Below, piece by piece: positions 22,732 to 34,112 of a DNA stretch of 64,000 nucleotides. Below the pieces are notes generated by a model. The model worked only from the letters and a program-made list of their open reading frames with translations. It ran no database searches and had not been told where the DNA came from. Numbering within the stretch: the first letter of the stretch is position 1; each line of letters starts with the position of its first letter. This stretch comes from Chlorops oryzae (taxonomy: Eukaryota > Arthropoda > Insecta > Diptera > Chloropidae). The stretch covers positions 148,321,167 through 148,385,166 of the forward strand of contig CM035806.1 of NCBI GenBank assembly GCA_020466095.1. The letters run 5' to 3'. Made by a program: the position numbers and the translations under genes.

Positions 22732-23077
22732 TAGGTTAGGTTAGGGTGGCTGCCCCCTTTAAGGGGACGCATTTAGGCCGCACATAGGCCCGTTCTGATA
22801 TCACGTTGGAAGGCATGTCTCCCTAGTTACCCATTTGGTGCAGCCAGTTAGACTCATCTATGAAGCGAGCCATGTCTTTTATTCGGATAGATAATAGCTC
22901 GGTGAGAGAGGAGAGGAAGAAAGAGCCTAGTAGCTTGGATCTTCTCCTGGCTAGGCCCGGGCAGTGACACAAAAGGTGGCTTCTTCTCCCTCCTTCGATC
23001 TGCAACTTCTACAGAAGTCGTTGTAGGGAACGCTAAGGCGTTCCGAGTCCCTGCCAATAAGGCAGTGACCTGTGAAT
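22732..23077 (-). mobile_element. 5'-truncated LINE (C-terminal coding end plus 3' UTR)
   Basis: The insertion is bounded by identical 12-bp copies of AAGACTCTAGGT (22720-22731 and 23078-23089), a typical target-primed target duplication. Read on the minus strand, the first ~190 bases encode the end of a LINE polyprotein. The motif HLLCHCPGLARRRSKLLG is followed by RIKDMARFIDES and a stop. An upstream CxxC pair (C-R-S-C) lies in another frame, so a small indel breaks the zinc-binding C-x2-C...H-x4-C module. This C-terminal cysteine/histidine module is typical of several non-LTR clades that carry it downstream of RT/RNase H (family knowledge). The 3' UTR ends in a (TAACC)n tail. The copy is a dead pseudogene. 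Its 3' tail is shared with SINEs in this window. Confidence 0.85.
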
Positions 23078-23089
23078 AAGACTCTAGGT

Positions 23090-24483
23090 CTGGATTAAAA
23101 GATTCGATACCACGATTTAAAGGAATATTTAAATTTTTGTTCCCTATTCAAGCCTCCAAAAATTCACGGAATCCAACCAAACAGTATTGATGTAACCCTG
23201 ATTAAATAATTATTTAAGTCTCACATTGACTCCTTCACGCGCTCTGAGTCCTATTCGAAAGGCTCTTTCCCAAAACCAGGTGCAGAATTCAAAAAAATGT
23301 TAAGCTTATTGTATACTCAGTCCCTGACTTAGATGGTGGCAAGTCGGGCAAACGCCCAGAGCGTCACTGTTAGAGGTGACAATTTCACCTAGATATGCGA
23401 AAACAGTATCCTATTAATGCCATCAATATGGTTTTTGCCCAGAGTTGGGAAGAAGCTGGATCGGGCTCTGTGTGTACTCATAGATGGTCAACGGTTAGCT
23501 GTGAGAGAAGATGGTGATGGTTGTGATTTCATTTAAAATGTATCTTCTCCGAAGAATCGAATCCACATTTTCCCCTAGTCTCTTGGACAGTTAGTTACTA
23601 TAACGGGTATATTGTTTTTTATTTCAAGTAGCAAAATGGAATGGCGCCCTCCAAGCTGAAAAAGACCTGAACAGAACGGAATAGAACAGAACAGAACAGA
23701 GCAAAATGGAATAGAGCGAGATTAGAATTGAAAGGAATTGCACTCAAAAATAATAGACATTGATTTGCTGTTACTGATACATTACTCTAGAGCTGAGTAA
23801 ACAATCATCTTTTTAACTAAGTAAGCACGTTTTCCTGCTTCTCGATAAACCACCCCGTTTTTATTTTTTTCTTTTTTCTTTTGTGGGTAAATACGACAAC
23901 GAGCCAGAATTTTCGATGTACAAGTTTACGGACGTGATTGTGTATCCCCCCATTGCCGTTGCATAGTCAGTCGACACTTCGGCTTTCCGCCTGATTGTCT
24001 CCGAGTCGAATGGCAAATGCGAAATCAATAAAACTACTTTCGAATTGTCGGTGTGTACTTCCTTTTTGCTGTCATTGCGCGCCTTCAGCTTTTTTATTTA
24101 TTTACTTTTTTTTCTTCCTCTCATTCGAACCAAACCGTACCGAACCGAAGTTCTACTAAATCGTGCACATGCACAGCAATGAGTGTCCCTTGGCCAGCAA
24201 AATGATACTAATGGCCTATGGGATGGCTATTTCTATTAAGTATTTTTTCAATTGCTGTTTGATAACATATGTATATCTGTGTATCTGGTAAGATAACTGT
24301 TGCTTATGATACAGTCTTCAGGATACGAGTTGATGAAGTCCTAGAACTAACTATTTCGAAGGGGAACTTTGAGTGTTCATTCGAAGGCAATTGTGCTTTT
24401 GACGTCGGCGAAGGGATTTAAAAAAGAAATTGTATTTTGTCTCGACGCACCTGTTGGATGGAGGATGAATTTATGGGGGGATG
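23090..24483. other. Non-coding stretch
   Basis: No gene is seen. A GAACA/GGAATAGAACAG pentamer run lies at about 23670-23715. Between 23940 and 24070 the sequence is less AT-rich (CAGTCGACACTTCGGC...), which might be regulatory, but nothing specific can be named. Confidence 0.45.
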
Positions 24484-24820
24484 GCTGGGGGACTATGGTT
24501 GTGATGATTTTCGTGGGGCGCGGACTTCATGAAGAGGTCCATAAAATCTGACGACTTCTTTTCTTAACAGACTAATGAACTTTTCCGCTTGGTCCAAGGC
24601 TATTTGGGGAACAGTCAAAGTAGAGCTGATGACCTCAAATTACACTGGCCTAACTGGGGAACTATGGTTGTGATGATTTTCGTGGGGCGCGGACTTCATG
24701 AAGGGTCCATAAAATCTGACGACTTCTTTTCTCAACAGACTAATGAACTTTTCCGCTTGGTCCAAGGCTATTTGGGGAACAGTCAAAGTAGAGCTGATGA
24801 CCTCAAATTATACTGGCCTA
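24484..24820. repeat. Two-copy tandem duplication, ~169-bp unit
   Basis: Two head-to-tail copies (24484-24652 and 24653-24820) run from CTATGGTTGTGATGATTTTCG to GATGACCTCAAATTA.ACTGG and are almost identical. Copy 1 has GAAGAGGTCC where copy 2 has GAAGGGTCC; copy 1 has TTCTTAACAG where copy 2 has TTCTCAACAG. The high identity implies a recent duplication or an assembly artefact. Confidence 0.92.
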
Positions 24821-24926
24821 AAAAAAAAGAAAGAAAAAAAATTAAAGTGTCAGATCCGTGGGTCTGACTATAATTACATTGTTTATAGGGTCGCTGAATC
24901 CAAATTTGAGGTCTAATTATATACAT

Positions 24927-25144
24927 GGGTGTCACAGAATCCGATAGCTGTCGGAATCGGAATTTAAACCGATCGAAATTACATACAGAATTTACAAATT
25001 TCGTTGGGTTTGGTTTTGAATCGGAACTATTAGCGGTTCTTAATTGGACAGAACCCTATTTTATCCGGCTGTCTATGAAATATATACGAAAATTCAGTTG
25101 ACTAAAATTCCAATTCCGACAACTATCGGATTCTGTGACATCCC
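24927..25144. mobile_element. MITE with ~38-bp terminal inverted repeats
   Basis: The left end GGGTGTCACAGAATCCGATAG...TGTCGGAATCGGAATTT is matched in complement at the right end by GGGATGTCACAGAATCCGATAG...TGTCGGAATTGGAATTTT. The interior is about 140 bp without coding. No clear target duplication is seen, so the superfamily is unassigned. Confidence 0.8.
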
Positions 25145-28100
25145 TGATAGTTCCATCAGGACTAGGTTTCAGCATAGTTTCAAAAAAGAAGCCAAAAACC
25201 CCAACTCGAGGATAATATTTTGAGGTTATGGCGAAACTAAGAGCTATTTTGCCCTTAAATTCGTACTCAACATGCTACAGCAAGCATAATGAGAACCCTG
25301 GAACTGAACCTTTTTTTTTTTTGTGGGTCTGTGGTATCTTCAATACGCCTGCATATCCGCTTGTGCTTTATCTGAGGGTCAATTTTTTCCCCTTGTTTTT
25401 CGCTTTTCCGTTATACTTGTGCTCTTTAAGTAAACTTCTCCTCCCGTAACCCGAAATCGCTTGTTTCTAGTAAACGTTCAGAATAGATTGAAAAATATTT
25501 GGACACAAGAAAATATCCAGATCCGATTTTGATTTTGTGTTGTGATTTGTATCCCACCGGATTGTGTACATAGCGGACCATCTACGATGATAATTGCTAG
25601 ACCACAATCGACAAGGTATTATGAATGTGGTGTATTGAGTAAAAGATAAGAGGATTAGACAATCGGTGATGTTTTTTTTCTTTCAATTTTCTCTAAAGAA
25701 GACGATCGCATTCAACACGCATCCAAACACATGACAGTAGCGTAGAGCGTAGGGATCCTTTGATATCGGTGGATCGGGGGGGGAGTTGCGATAGTTTCAT
25801 ATTTTGATAAATAAATAAAAAAAACAATTTTTTTTTTTCAAACTTCTCTTAAGAGAAAGGCGCTATTGCATCTCTTAAATACTTATCACCCTCTTTGTAC
25901 GTCACTGATACGAACGATTGGATTTTGTAGTCTTTGTGGACTGGACTTTTTCTACCAGCATATGGCAATTGTGATGTTTTCTCGGCCGATAACAAGGAGT
26001 GGAAAGCCAAAATGCTTGACCATGGACACGCTGTGTTGTCTAAAGCGGGTGTTTGTGTGTGTGAGATAGAGAGGGAGGGATATATATAGAAAGATAGTGC
26101 GAGAGACAGTGTTAGCTGGCGAGAGCAAAGAGAGAGATCAAAATTGAAGCGTTGCCAACGCCTGTCTGCGTCAACAGTGGTAATGATATTGTTACTAGAG
26201 ACATGGACGGAACACGGCAATGGGAAATGATACACGTTCGAAGGTACGCTCTGTATTTTGCGCATTCCAACAAGCTGCAGCCTGCAGCCTGCTAGGGCTA
26301 ATAGGTGCACGCGCTGCCTTAACGTATTATTAAAGCTGACAGTGAGTTTGACATGGAAATGACTGCATTTTACGCTTGCCTTCGACTCATGCACGTATGT
26401 ATGTATGTCCGTCTATCAGTCTGTCCGTTCCGAGCGCATTTCGACGAATTTGTTCACTGCCACTTTAAGAGGCACTTGAACTGTACCTGCACTCGTTGCG
26501 ATGGAGCTGCCAGCCAGCCAGAAAGCCAGCCAGACAGCTAGCCATCGTACGTAAGCAAGCCATCGAACCCGATCCCAAAGGGGAAGTTGTTTCGGTTCTT
26601 TCTTTTTCCAAGCGCAATTTGAATTGTTTTTTCTCGAAATATTTAAAAAAAAAAATTTTTTTTTTAAATTTTCGTAATTTTTTAAAATGATTTTTTATAT
26701 ATATATATTTTTTTTTTATTTATTTATTTATTTTCCTTATTGCGTTAGTGTCGTTGCCGCGGTTTGAGTTGGCAGCATAACACGAAAATAAACACTTCTG
26801 GAAGAAAACAAACCATTGAACTTTTGGCTGACGTTTCTGTGGCAATGTGCGCTAAGAGGTTTTTTCAAATTAAATTTATTTATTTTTTTTTTCCATTTAT
26901 ATCTCAATCAAAGTTTGGAGTAACCAAAGACCGAGAGCGAGAGTATTGAAATAACACGTTAAATGATATGTTAGAGCCAAAGAGCCAAACTAACAATTTA
27001 GTTGAACGAACAAAAAAAGAATATGCTGAACTGGAAAGTAGAAACCCAGAAAAGTAATTCAATGGGTCTCGTCTTAGTCGGAGTGGAGCGATGTGATCAC
27101 TGGGCACATTTAAGATCAAGAGACAAGCAAAAAAATTGTGCTAAAAAAAAAAGAAGAAGATATAATAAAATTTCCGCAGTTGTGTAATATCTTCATTCGG
27201 TGACATATAGCTCAAGCTTCAGATGCCTTTCCTGATCCAAAATCTTATAGATTTTGAACATATTTTGACCAATTTTGGAAGATTTTTTCTCTACAATTCT
27301 CTCTCATAGAAGCTCTCATAGCTCAAAAGACGGTCGAGTTCTCAACTTTCGCGTCTAACATAGACGAAAGGTGACCAAAGGCCGGACTCAATCATATTTG
27401 AATTCATACATAGCCAAAAATATGAAGGACTCTTCCAATAAGAACGATTTTTTCGGTAAGGGGGTTTTTGGGGTCGCTGATTTCAAATCTGGTATCAGAT
27501 TTTTATTACAAATCATTACCTCAACTCATAAATGAAATTTTTTAAACTATTAAAACTGTTAAATTAAGTAAATTCAATTTTATTATTGCAATTTTAATAA
27601 TAAGGCAACTCTTTAAAATTGCGAGTTTCAAACTGAAATTAATCTGAAAAAGAAAAACACTGTTTTAGAAAAAATTTTGAAGCGACCCAATTCAAAACAG
27701 CATCATTTTCTTTGTTGTTGTCGACCCAAAATTGAAAAATTTCTGAGTTCTTAATCGTAATTGATTCTGAAAAATTATAATTTTACAAATGATTGGCACT
27801 TATCTGCAGATAATTTTATAATCATAAGAAAGAAGATACTACAGCCTTTCCAAAAATATAAAACTTTTCGACAATCCGTGACAATCCCGTTACATTCTAC
27901 TCCACGAAACACAAAATTAATAAAAAGAAAAAGTCGAAAAAGATGATACACTTCAAAAGACTGCAGCACAAAAACGAAGACAACTTTAATAAAGAGGAAT
28001 TAATACTTTGTTCAACATACCTTTAGCAACATTTTCCATTATTAAAAACAATCAATCTCACAATACTTTTCAAGCAATACGCTTTCGAATCAGAACAAAA

Positions 28101-28588
28101 TTTCACGAAATGTACGAAATGTCAAAACGAAGAAAACACAAAACAACAGTTTTGACGTCCCGTAGAGCAAAAGGGTTGCCAGCTATCATATTTTTCTAAT
28201 AATTTTTTCTCTTATTTGAAGTATCTCAAACCTATAGGAATAAAAATTTTAAAAAAAACAACAAATATAAAAATGACTTTTTGCCGCAAAAACTGGTCTT
28301 CTGAACCATAGTGCATAGTGGGGAAAAATAGAATTTTTCGACCATCCTATTTTTATGATGTGACTTCATCTAATAGTGAAATATCTAGATAAGGAAATTC
28401 CATAAATGTTTTTCAAAAAATATTATTTTTTTTTTTAACCTACGATACTAAACTGAAATTGGTAAATTTTTCTTGCTTCCAAAAATGGCAAAAGATTTTG
28501 TCAAATTGGTTAGAATTTTCCCCTTTCAAATCAAAAATGTAGCATTTAATTGCCTATATTTATATTAGGTAGAAAACTATGGCTTTCT
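25145..28588. other. Non-coding stretch
   Basis: About 3.4 kb with no supported gene. The longest open frame outside simple repeats is on the minus strand (25849-26394, 181 codons). It has no domain, runs across a CACACAAACACC/TATATATC tract and is probably chance. A TATATATATATTTTTTTTTT/TTTATTTATTTA run lies near 26695-26735. Around 26140-26560 the composition is more balanced. Confidence 0.45.
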
Positions 28589-28590
28589 TA

Positions 28591-28860
28591 CCCAGCGGCC
28601 AACACTGCCTACTGCCTACGAAGTATACGAGACTGCAAATGAACTGCCTACGAATAGCTTACAAAGTATACGAGCCAGTAAGTGAACTGCCTACCAATAG
28701 CTTACTTTGTGTGGTTATGGTAGGCGTTCATTCTACAACACAGCCATGCTCGAAAAAAAAGTATACTAGGATGGTATATGAGGTCGTATGCATTACCACC
28801 CACGGCCTGGGATATGTGTAGCGGTTCATCGCTTCTGTAAGCAGCATTTTGGCCGCTGGG
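28591..28860. mobile_element. TA-target MITE with CCCAGCGGCCAA termini
   Basis: CCCAGCGGCCAA at the left is complementary to TTGGCCGCTGGG at the right. TA lies on both sides (28589-28590 and 28861-28862). The interior has a three-fold repeat of ACTGCCTAC(T/G/C)...AAGTATACGAG(A/C)C. There is no transposase. A TA duplication and a CCC start suggest a TA-specific cut-and-paste family. Confidence 0.78.
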
Positions 28861-28862
28861 TA

Positions 28863-31137
28863 CTTTCAATGGATAAACAGTTCATATGCTCCGTCCAGCT
28901 ATGGCTTCTAATTAGTTAATAAAAAAAATGAAAGGGCGGAGTCTTTTCTAACGATTTATAAAAAAAAAAAAAAATCCGATTTTCTCTATTAAGTCCATTT
29001 TATGTCAAAAGTCGTCTTGAAAATGTTTGAGAATTTGGCAAAAAAGCATTGCATATGTTACGGCTACTTGTAAGTTCCGATTCTTATGCTCGTATTACGT
29101 CAAGAAGACGCCAATCCAATAAAAATATTGTAGAATTAGACTCCATTGTTAGGGAAATGATAACTGAAGATATAGACATAGGTATGCTGAAAATTGAAAT
29201 GGGAAAAATGAGTCATATAAAAATGTGTAGGAGATCCAGGAGAGGTACCCCAAGGGATTGTGAAATTTCAACCATTTTTTGTACAAGTTAAGTTTTTAGC
29301 ATAGATAAAATTCTGACAATATTTGATTTAAATCGGATGAGCTTAGATTTAGCTGTCATATAAAACTACAAGTAGGGGTCAATGCGTGGACCAATTTGAA
29401 TGAATATTGGTTTATATCTTAATTACCTCAATTATACATATTTGTATACCAATTATACATATGTATGTATACCTATAGGTATATCAATTTTCATTGTAAT
29501 AGGACCACTCATTCTACTTTTTTCCGCAAGATGTATGAAGCGACACCACTGTACGCCGTAGTACATTTGTAATCTCTATTTGCGCAGCTAAATAGCTCAA
29601 TTAATCTTTAGGTACCTTTATCCTGTCAATTGAAGGTTTTTTTTTTTATTATTTTCTGATTTTGGTTCAATTTGTTTGAATTTTTTGCGCTCCCGAACGC
29701 CGCTTTTAATCCCTAATGTGATGGCATTACCGTTCATTCTGTTAAACCGGATCATTACATGTAATCAATCCGCCCTCGTATTTCTGAGAAGTTTTTGCTC
29801 CATTTATCCCGAAAAGCCTTCGATGCGATTTTAAGTTACTTGCCTATCAATTTCAGTTTTTCTTTTAGCGTTTCCTGGCCACTTATTTACCCAAATTGTC
29901 CAAGGAATTTTTTCTACTTGCTCGTTATCCACATGCCGCATCGTTTGCCTTCAATACGGAGTACTCGGTTCGGTTTGGCTCGGTTCGATTCGGATCGATT
30001 TGAACGGGGTATTATGGCATAAGTCTACACGGAGATGACTTTGCACGCTAGATCGTTAAGTCTCATTGTATGTCGTATATGCTGAATTGGATACGGCGCT
30101 ACGCTTAAATTTTCAAAGCCTTAGATTAACATAAAAAATATTACATGAATCCTAGCGTCCCCTGGTTTCCGCGTTCCGCTACGTGAAGCGTGTGAATTCT
30201 ATGAGTTGGTCAGGTCAGCCTACTATCACGTTATGACTATAAGAAGAACTAGAAGAAGAAGATGAAGCGATGCTGGGAATTAAGGATGACAGTGTCTCGG
30301 TTTTTAATTTAAGTGTTTAATGATCTCGTTGTCCTGTTGTGTCATTTTTCTTCTTGATTAGATGTTGTCCTAAATCTACCCAACTGATTTGCTTCGATTT
30401 AATTTGATTCGGCTTGGCTTGGTGCAGCGATGTCAATTGGATGCCGTACTGCTGCTGTGGCACGTGTTTCTACTTTTTTAATGGTTTAAAGAGTATCGAA
30501 GTTTTTGGCGTAACAACAGGATAATGTGCCCATGTTTTCTTTCTTTTTTTTAAGGGGGGATACATTTTATAAATTGTATTAAAATAAGACCTATATTCGA
30601 GTCCAATTTTCTTCCTAACTATGAACATCGAGGGGCTTGAGAGGACGGGTATGTGTGTTTATAAATCGACCCTCCTCTCCGATTTTGATCAGCAGCGTAA
30701 ACAAACAGCAAAATAGCCAGGCCGGCCAGTAGAAAGGATTTCAGGACTTCGAAGAAACTTTTCTTTTCCAGAATATCTTTTGAGTAATATGCTAAGTGCA
30801 GAGATGTTTAAAAAGATGTCGTGACTCCTCGGAGATGCAGCTCGGGGGGTCTTGAGAATTATATTTAAAGTTAGCAGTGTCACATCTGGAATTCCCTAAA
30901 GTAGGACCAAACGCAAAGAGAATCGATTAAGTATCGATACATTCTAAAAGAATTCGCGTATTTTTATGATAAAAAACAGAGTCGCTGAGATACATACATA
31001 CCGAATAAATGAATTTTCTGCTTAAAAGGACCGAAAATGGATCCATTGTCATCCTTCAAAGCACTGCAATACTCTCGAAATACATACGCATTCCTGCTTT
31101 AAGTGTCTTAGGCTTAGAAGTATATCATGGATCACTC
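28863..31137. other. Non-coding stretch
   Basis: No gene is supported. The 80-codon plus frame at 29049-29291 has a protein-like mixed composition but no recognised domain and no splice context I can confirm. A (GAAGAA) run lies at 30241-30264. Confidence 0.45.
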
Positions 31138-31520
31138 CCCTGCAGGAAGCCTGTCGCTATATGGCCCCATGTCTATATTGACGTCAATATAGACAAGAGA
31201 ACTAGTTCCAACGTCAACAGTATTTATAGGCGGTGTCATTAGAGAAACTGTACTGTCAAGAGGTATAGTTCATCTTTATTGACCATGTCAACAACGTGTC
31301 TCCTTATAAAGTGAAAGAGTACTACTTTTGTCTACATAATAGTACCGACGTCAATAGTTCGTCAATAGTTTTTCGGTCTACTGTTGACATTCAATGACAA
31401 CTCAATGTTAAATGTCAATAACGCAAAGCATTGCGACGGGTATAACTGGTCAGTAGTAGGTACTGTTGACGCAGTCAGTAGAGAAAGAGTATAGATTCAC
31501 TATTGACATTTCCTGCAGGG
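31138..31520 (+). mobile_element. CCCTGCAGG MITE, copy 1
   Basis: TIRs CCCTGCAGGAA and its complement bound 383 bp. The flanking dinucleotide is TC on both sides (31136-31137 and 31521-31522), so the 2-bp duplication is not TA here. The interior carries a perfect 24-bp palindrome (31171-31194) centred on TGACGTCA, repeated CAATAGT/GTCAATA words and GACGGGTATAACTGGTCAG. Compared with the other intact copies it has about 10 extra bases near 31312. There is no coding capacity. Confidence 0.88.
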
Positions 31521-31679
31521 TCTACAAAATAGAACAGGCTCTGTCGTAGTTAAAACTGAACTCTCTGTTTGCGCCTATTTTCGTTGCTGATCACCAATTA
31601 TACTCATGATGGGTTTATTATGCTAACCCCCAATGTTTCCTTATTTGACTATTCGTAGGCCGTTTTTTTTTATAGACTT
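31521..31679. other. Spacer
   Basis: Short AT-rich spacer with a T run; nothing recognised. Confidence 0.4.
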
Positions 31680-32029
31680 TAGCACAATGGACGACGGTTT
31701 AGGATATTAAAAAATTCGCTTCCCCAAAGTCAAGAAGTCTGCGGCTGGCTAGAGACGGACAGTCACAGATAATGTGCTGTAGTGTTTCTTCGTCTTATTT
31801 TGAGATTATATCTCAATTGGCAGTGCCCTGTGAAGTATTGGGTGAGGATCTTAAGATCTTTCCTTCCGAGATAAAGAAGTCTTTTGGAACTGATTTTGTT
31901 GGGAGTAATGAATCTTTTGGCTTGCCTTTGACTGATCACCCATACACAAACATTTCGCCCCCAATTTCCTTCAGCTCCATTGGTTTTCCCTGAGTAAAAA
32001 ATGAGATGGAAACTATTAACCAAAAACAA
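31680..32029 (-). pseudogene. Degenerate LINE C-terminal fragment
   Basis: On the minus strand two adjacent frames encode the end of a non-LTR retrotransposon polyprotein. First comes LGRKDLKILTQYFTGHCQLR, resembling the conserved LTGHC.L module near the end of LINE RNase H regions. Then, in another frame, IICDCPSLASRRLL occurs, the H-x-x-C-x-C-P-x-L-A-x-R module also seen in the LINE at 22732-23077. The intervening CxxC part is lost and the frame shifts, so it is dead. A short A-run lies at its 3' side (complement of the T run at 31663-31670). The clade cannot be fixed from this. Confidence 0.65.
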
Positions 32030-33134
32030 AAAAGCAATCGTTTAAAATTTATAGTATTCCATGCTAAAAGGGAGATCTGATCAAGCCGTAGATTTGGGAG
32101 TTTTGGAATATTTACCTCCGAATTTCTTTGTTTCAAGGAGGAATCCTTTTGTTGGCCGATTGTGATCAGGTTTGATGAAGGCATTTCTCGGGGCATATAA
32201 TAAATTCGTTATTTTGTCTTATCGATTTTTCTCGTCCTTTTGTTGTTGTATTTGTTTTTTCTCCTTTAGATCTCCTTTTTCTATTGCCATTCGGATTAAG
32301 CTATGTGTCGAATCTGAATCGGATTTTCTATAGCAGACTAGTTCCAGTCGAGTGATTATTAATGAATTTGACTTTCACACTCGCTTCGAGTTATCTTAAG
32401 GCTTTGTTTTTTTTTTTTTTTTAAGCGCTAAAGGCAGAATGCTGAAGGCTGACTGATTCGATGACGGTCGTTCGGCGGCTGTCGACTGTGTCGGCTGGCG
32501 GCCAGCTCATGTCCTTGTTGGCAATTTCATATAAAGTGCGCCACGTGTTGCGGCTTAAAGTGCCGCCAACTTGCTGACTGATATTACTGTTTACGCAGCA
32601 ATCTGACGTTTGTGGCCCTTCTCGTCATACATTCGAGCGTTGTAGAGTAGGTAAATAAGCTATAATGTACCAGGTCAGACGGCATTTCAGAGATGGCTTC
32701 GAGTCATCATCAACGTTGGCTGCCAAGAAGTCACTTTGAAGTTACGAGGCAATATTTAAACTAAACTCCTCTCTTCATGGATTGTTTGCTTGAGGCAATA
32801 GCGAGCGGGCCGCGCCGCGCCGCACCGTTCGGTGGTTGATTAAGTTGCGCACTGATGAAGATGATATGTTTTTGAAAGTGGTAAGGGATAGGCTAGACAG
32901 AGGGAGAGGGAGAGCCAGAGGCAGCGGTAGATGGAGAGGGAGAGGGAGAGTAGAGAAAACGTCAGCTTTTTTGGCAGTCACTCGTATAGAAGTTGTCATT
33001 CAGACAAAAATTGAAATAATCCTCAAGCGGCGGCAAGTGTCTTTTAATATCATGGGTTGCGACTGTAACGGAGCCATGCAACAACAAATAAGTACACGGT
33101 AAAGAAAACAAAATAAAATATAAAAAAACAAAGA
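32030..33134. other. Non-coding stretch with a less AT-rich patch
   Basis: At 32440-32660 the sequence is markedly richer in CG (GTCGTTCGGCGGCTGTCGACTG, GCGCCACGTGTTGCGGC). It contains an E-box-like CACGTG and the inverted pair GCGGC.TTAAAGT.GCCGC. This might be regulatory DNA, but that is a guess. A GGGAGAGGGAGAG patch lies at 32900-32955. No gene is seen. Confidence 0.4.
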
Positions 33135-33505
33135 AATGGAATATAAAGAGAAGAGAAGAGAAGAGAAGAGAAGAGAAGAGAAGAAGAGAAGAGAAGAAAG
33201 AGAAAGAGAAGAAAGAGAAGAAAGAGAAGAAAGAGAAGAAAGAGAAGAGAAGAGAAGAAGAGAAGAAAGAGAAGAGAAGAGAAGAGAAGAGAAAGAGAGA
33301 GAGAGAAAGAGAAGAGAAAGAGAAAGAGAAGAGAAGAGAAGAGAAGAAGAGAAGAGAAGAAAGAGAAGAAGAAGAGAGAGAAGAAGAAGAGAAGAGAAAG
33401 AAAGAAGAGAAGAGAAGAGAAGAGAAGAGAAGAGAAGAGAAGAGAAGAGAAGAGAAGAGAATAAAGGAAGTAAAAGAAAAAAAGAAGAGAAGAGAAGAAA
33501 AATGA
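33135..33505. repeat. (AAGAG)n satellite
   Basis: A ~370-bp plus-strand purine tract of AGAAG/AAGAG pentamers with AAGAAAGAG interruptions. AAGAG is also a well-known simple satellite of fly heterochromatin. It generates Arg/Glu/Lys and Ser/Leu frames that are not genes. Confidence 0.95.
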
Positions 33506-33912
33506 AACGGGAATTCCAGCTCCCTTTTTTCACCTCAGCAGTACCTTGAACAGAGGTTCAAATGTGAGCCAAATCCATTTCGTTGTGGGATTTCTTGGGG
33601 ACAGGGGTTCGATTGACCTAATACAAAAACTCCCTATAAAAAATTTAGCAACTCTCCATTGAGGGAGACTATCTAGCAAAAGGAAGGCCCAAATACAACA
33701 TCACATTAAAGAGAGCGCGAGATATAAGGGGCTCCAGGAAGAATTTCAGATACGACGAATTCAACCGGATTTAAGGAATTTCTTCCTATAGTGACGGTTC
33801 TAAGATTGTTCAAAAGAAAAATGTTATGGACAATCCTGAAAAGTTTTTGAAATCTCGATGAATCTTTATATCGTTCTCTTATTCCGAGACAAATTTGACG
33901 TGTGCCACAGAC
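33506..33912. other. Spacer
   Basis: Nothing recognised; short frames only. Confidence 0.4.
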
Positions 33913-34112
33913 GGTTGGTTGGTTTGTGGTTGGTGTGGCTTCCATCAAGGGCGACACACTTAGGACTCACATGGACCTGTTGAGATACCACGAAAAATGG
34001 GACAAAAACAAAACAAACGTCACAACGAACATGCACACGCCCGAGCTGGGAGGTGAACCCAGAACCTCTCGCATCGTAAGTTGGCATCTGACCCTACTAC
34101 GCCACGCAGGCG
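33913..34112 (-). mobile_element. tRNA-derived SINE (family B)
   Basis: Read on the minus strand, the head is tRNA-like: box A TGGCGTAGTAGGG (34092-34104, matching the TRGCNNAGYNGG consensus) and box B GGTTCACCTCC (34049-34059) about 33 nt downstream. A ~60-bp body follows, then a tail with GTGGTATCTCAACAGG, TCCATGTGAGTCCTAAGTG, GAAGCCACACCAACC and a degenerate AACC repeat. The tail matches the 3' end of the LINE at 22732-23077 and the family A SINEs. It would be transcribed by RNA polymerase III and retroposed by a LINE reverse transcriptase. Confidence 0.78.

Noticed and set aside
22731..22746. TTAGGTTAGGTTAGG as insect telomere repeat
   Set aside because: Only about three units, located precisely at the 3' end of a LINE with target duplications. 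It is the retroposon tail, and higher flies do not use TTAGG telomeres.
25849..26394. 181-codon minus-strand frame as a gene
   Set aside because: No domain, no signal peptide that looks real, and it crosses simple sequence. A 540-bp open frame by chance is possible in 64 kb.
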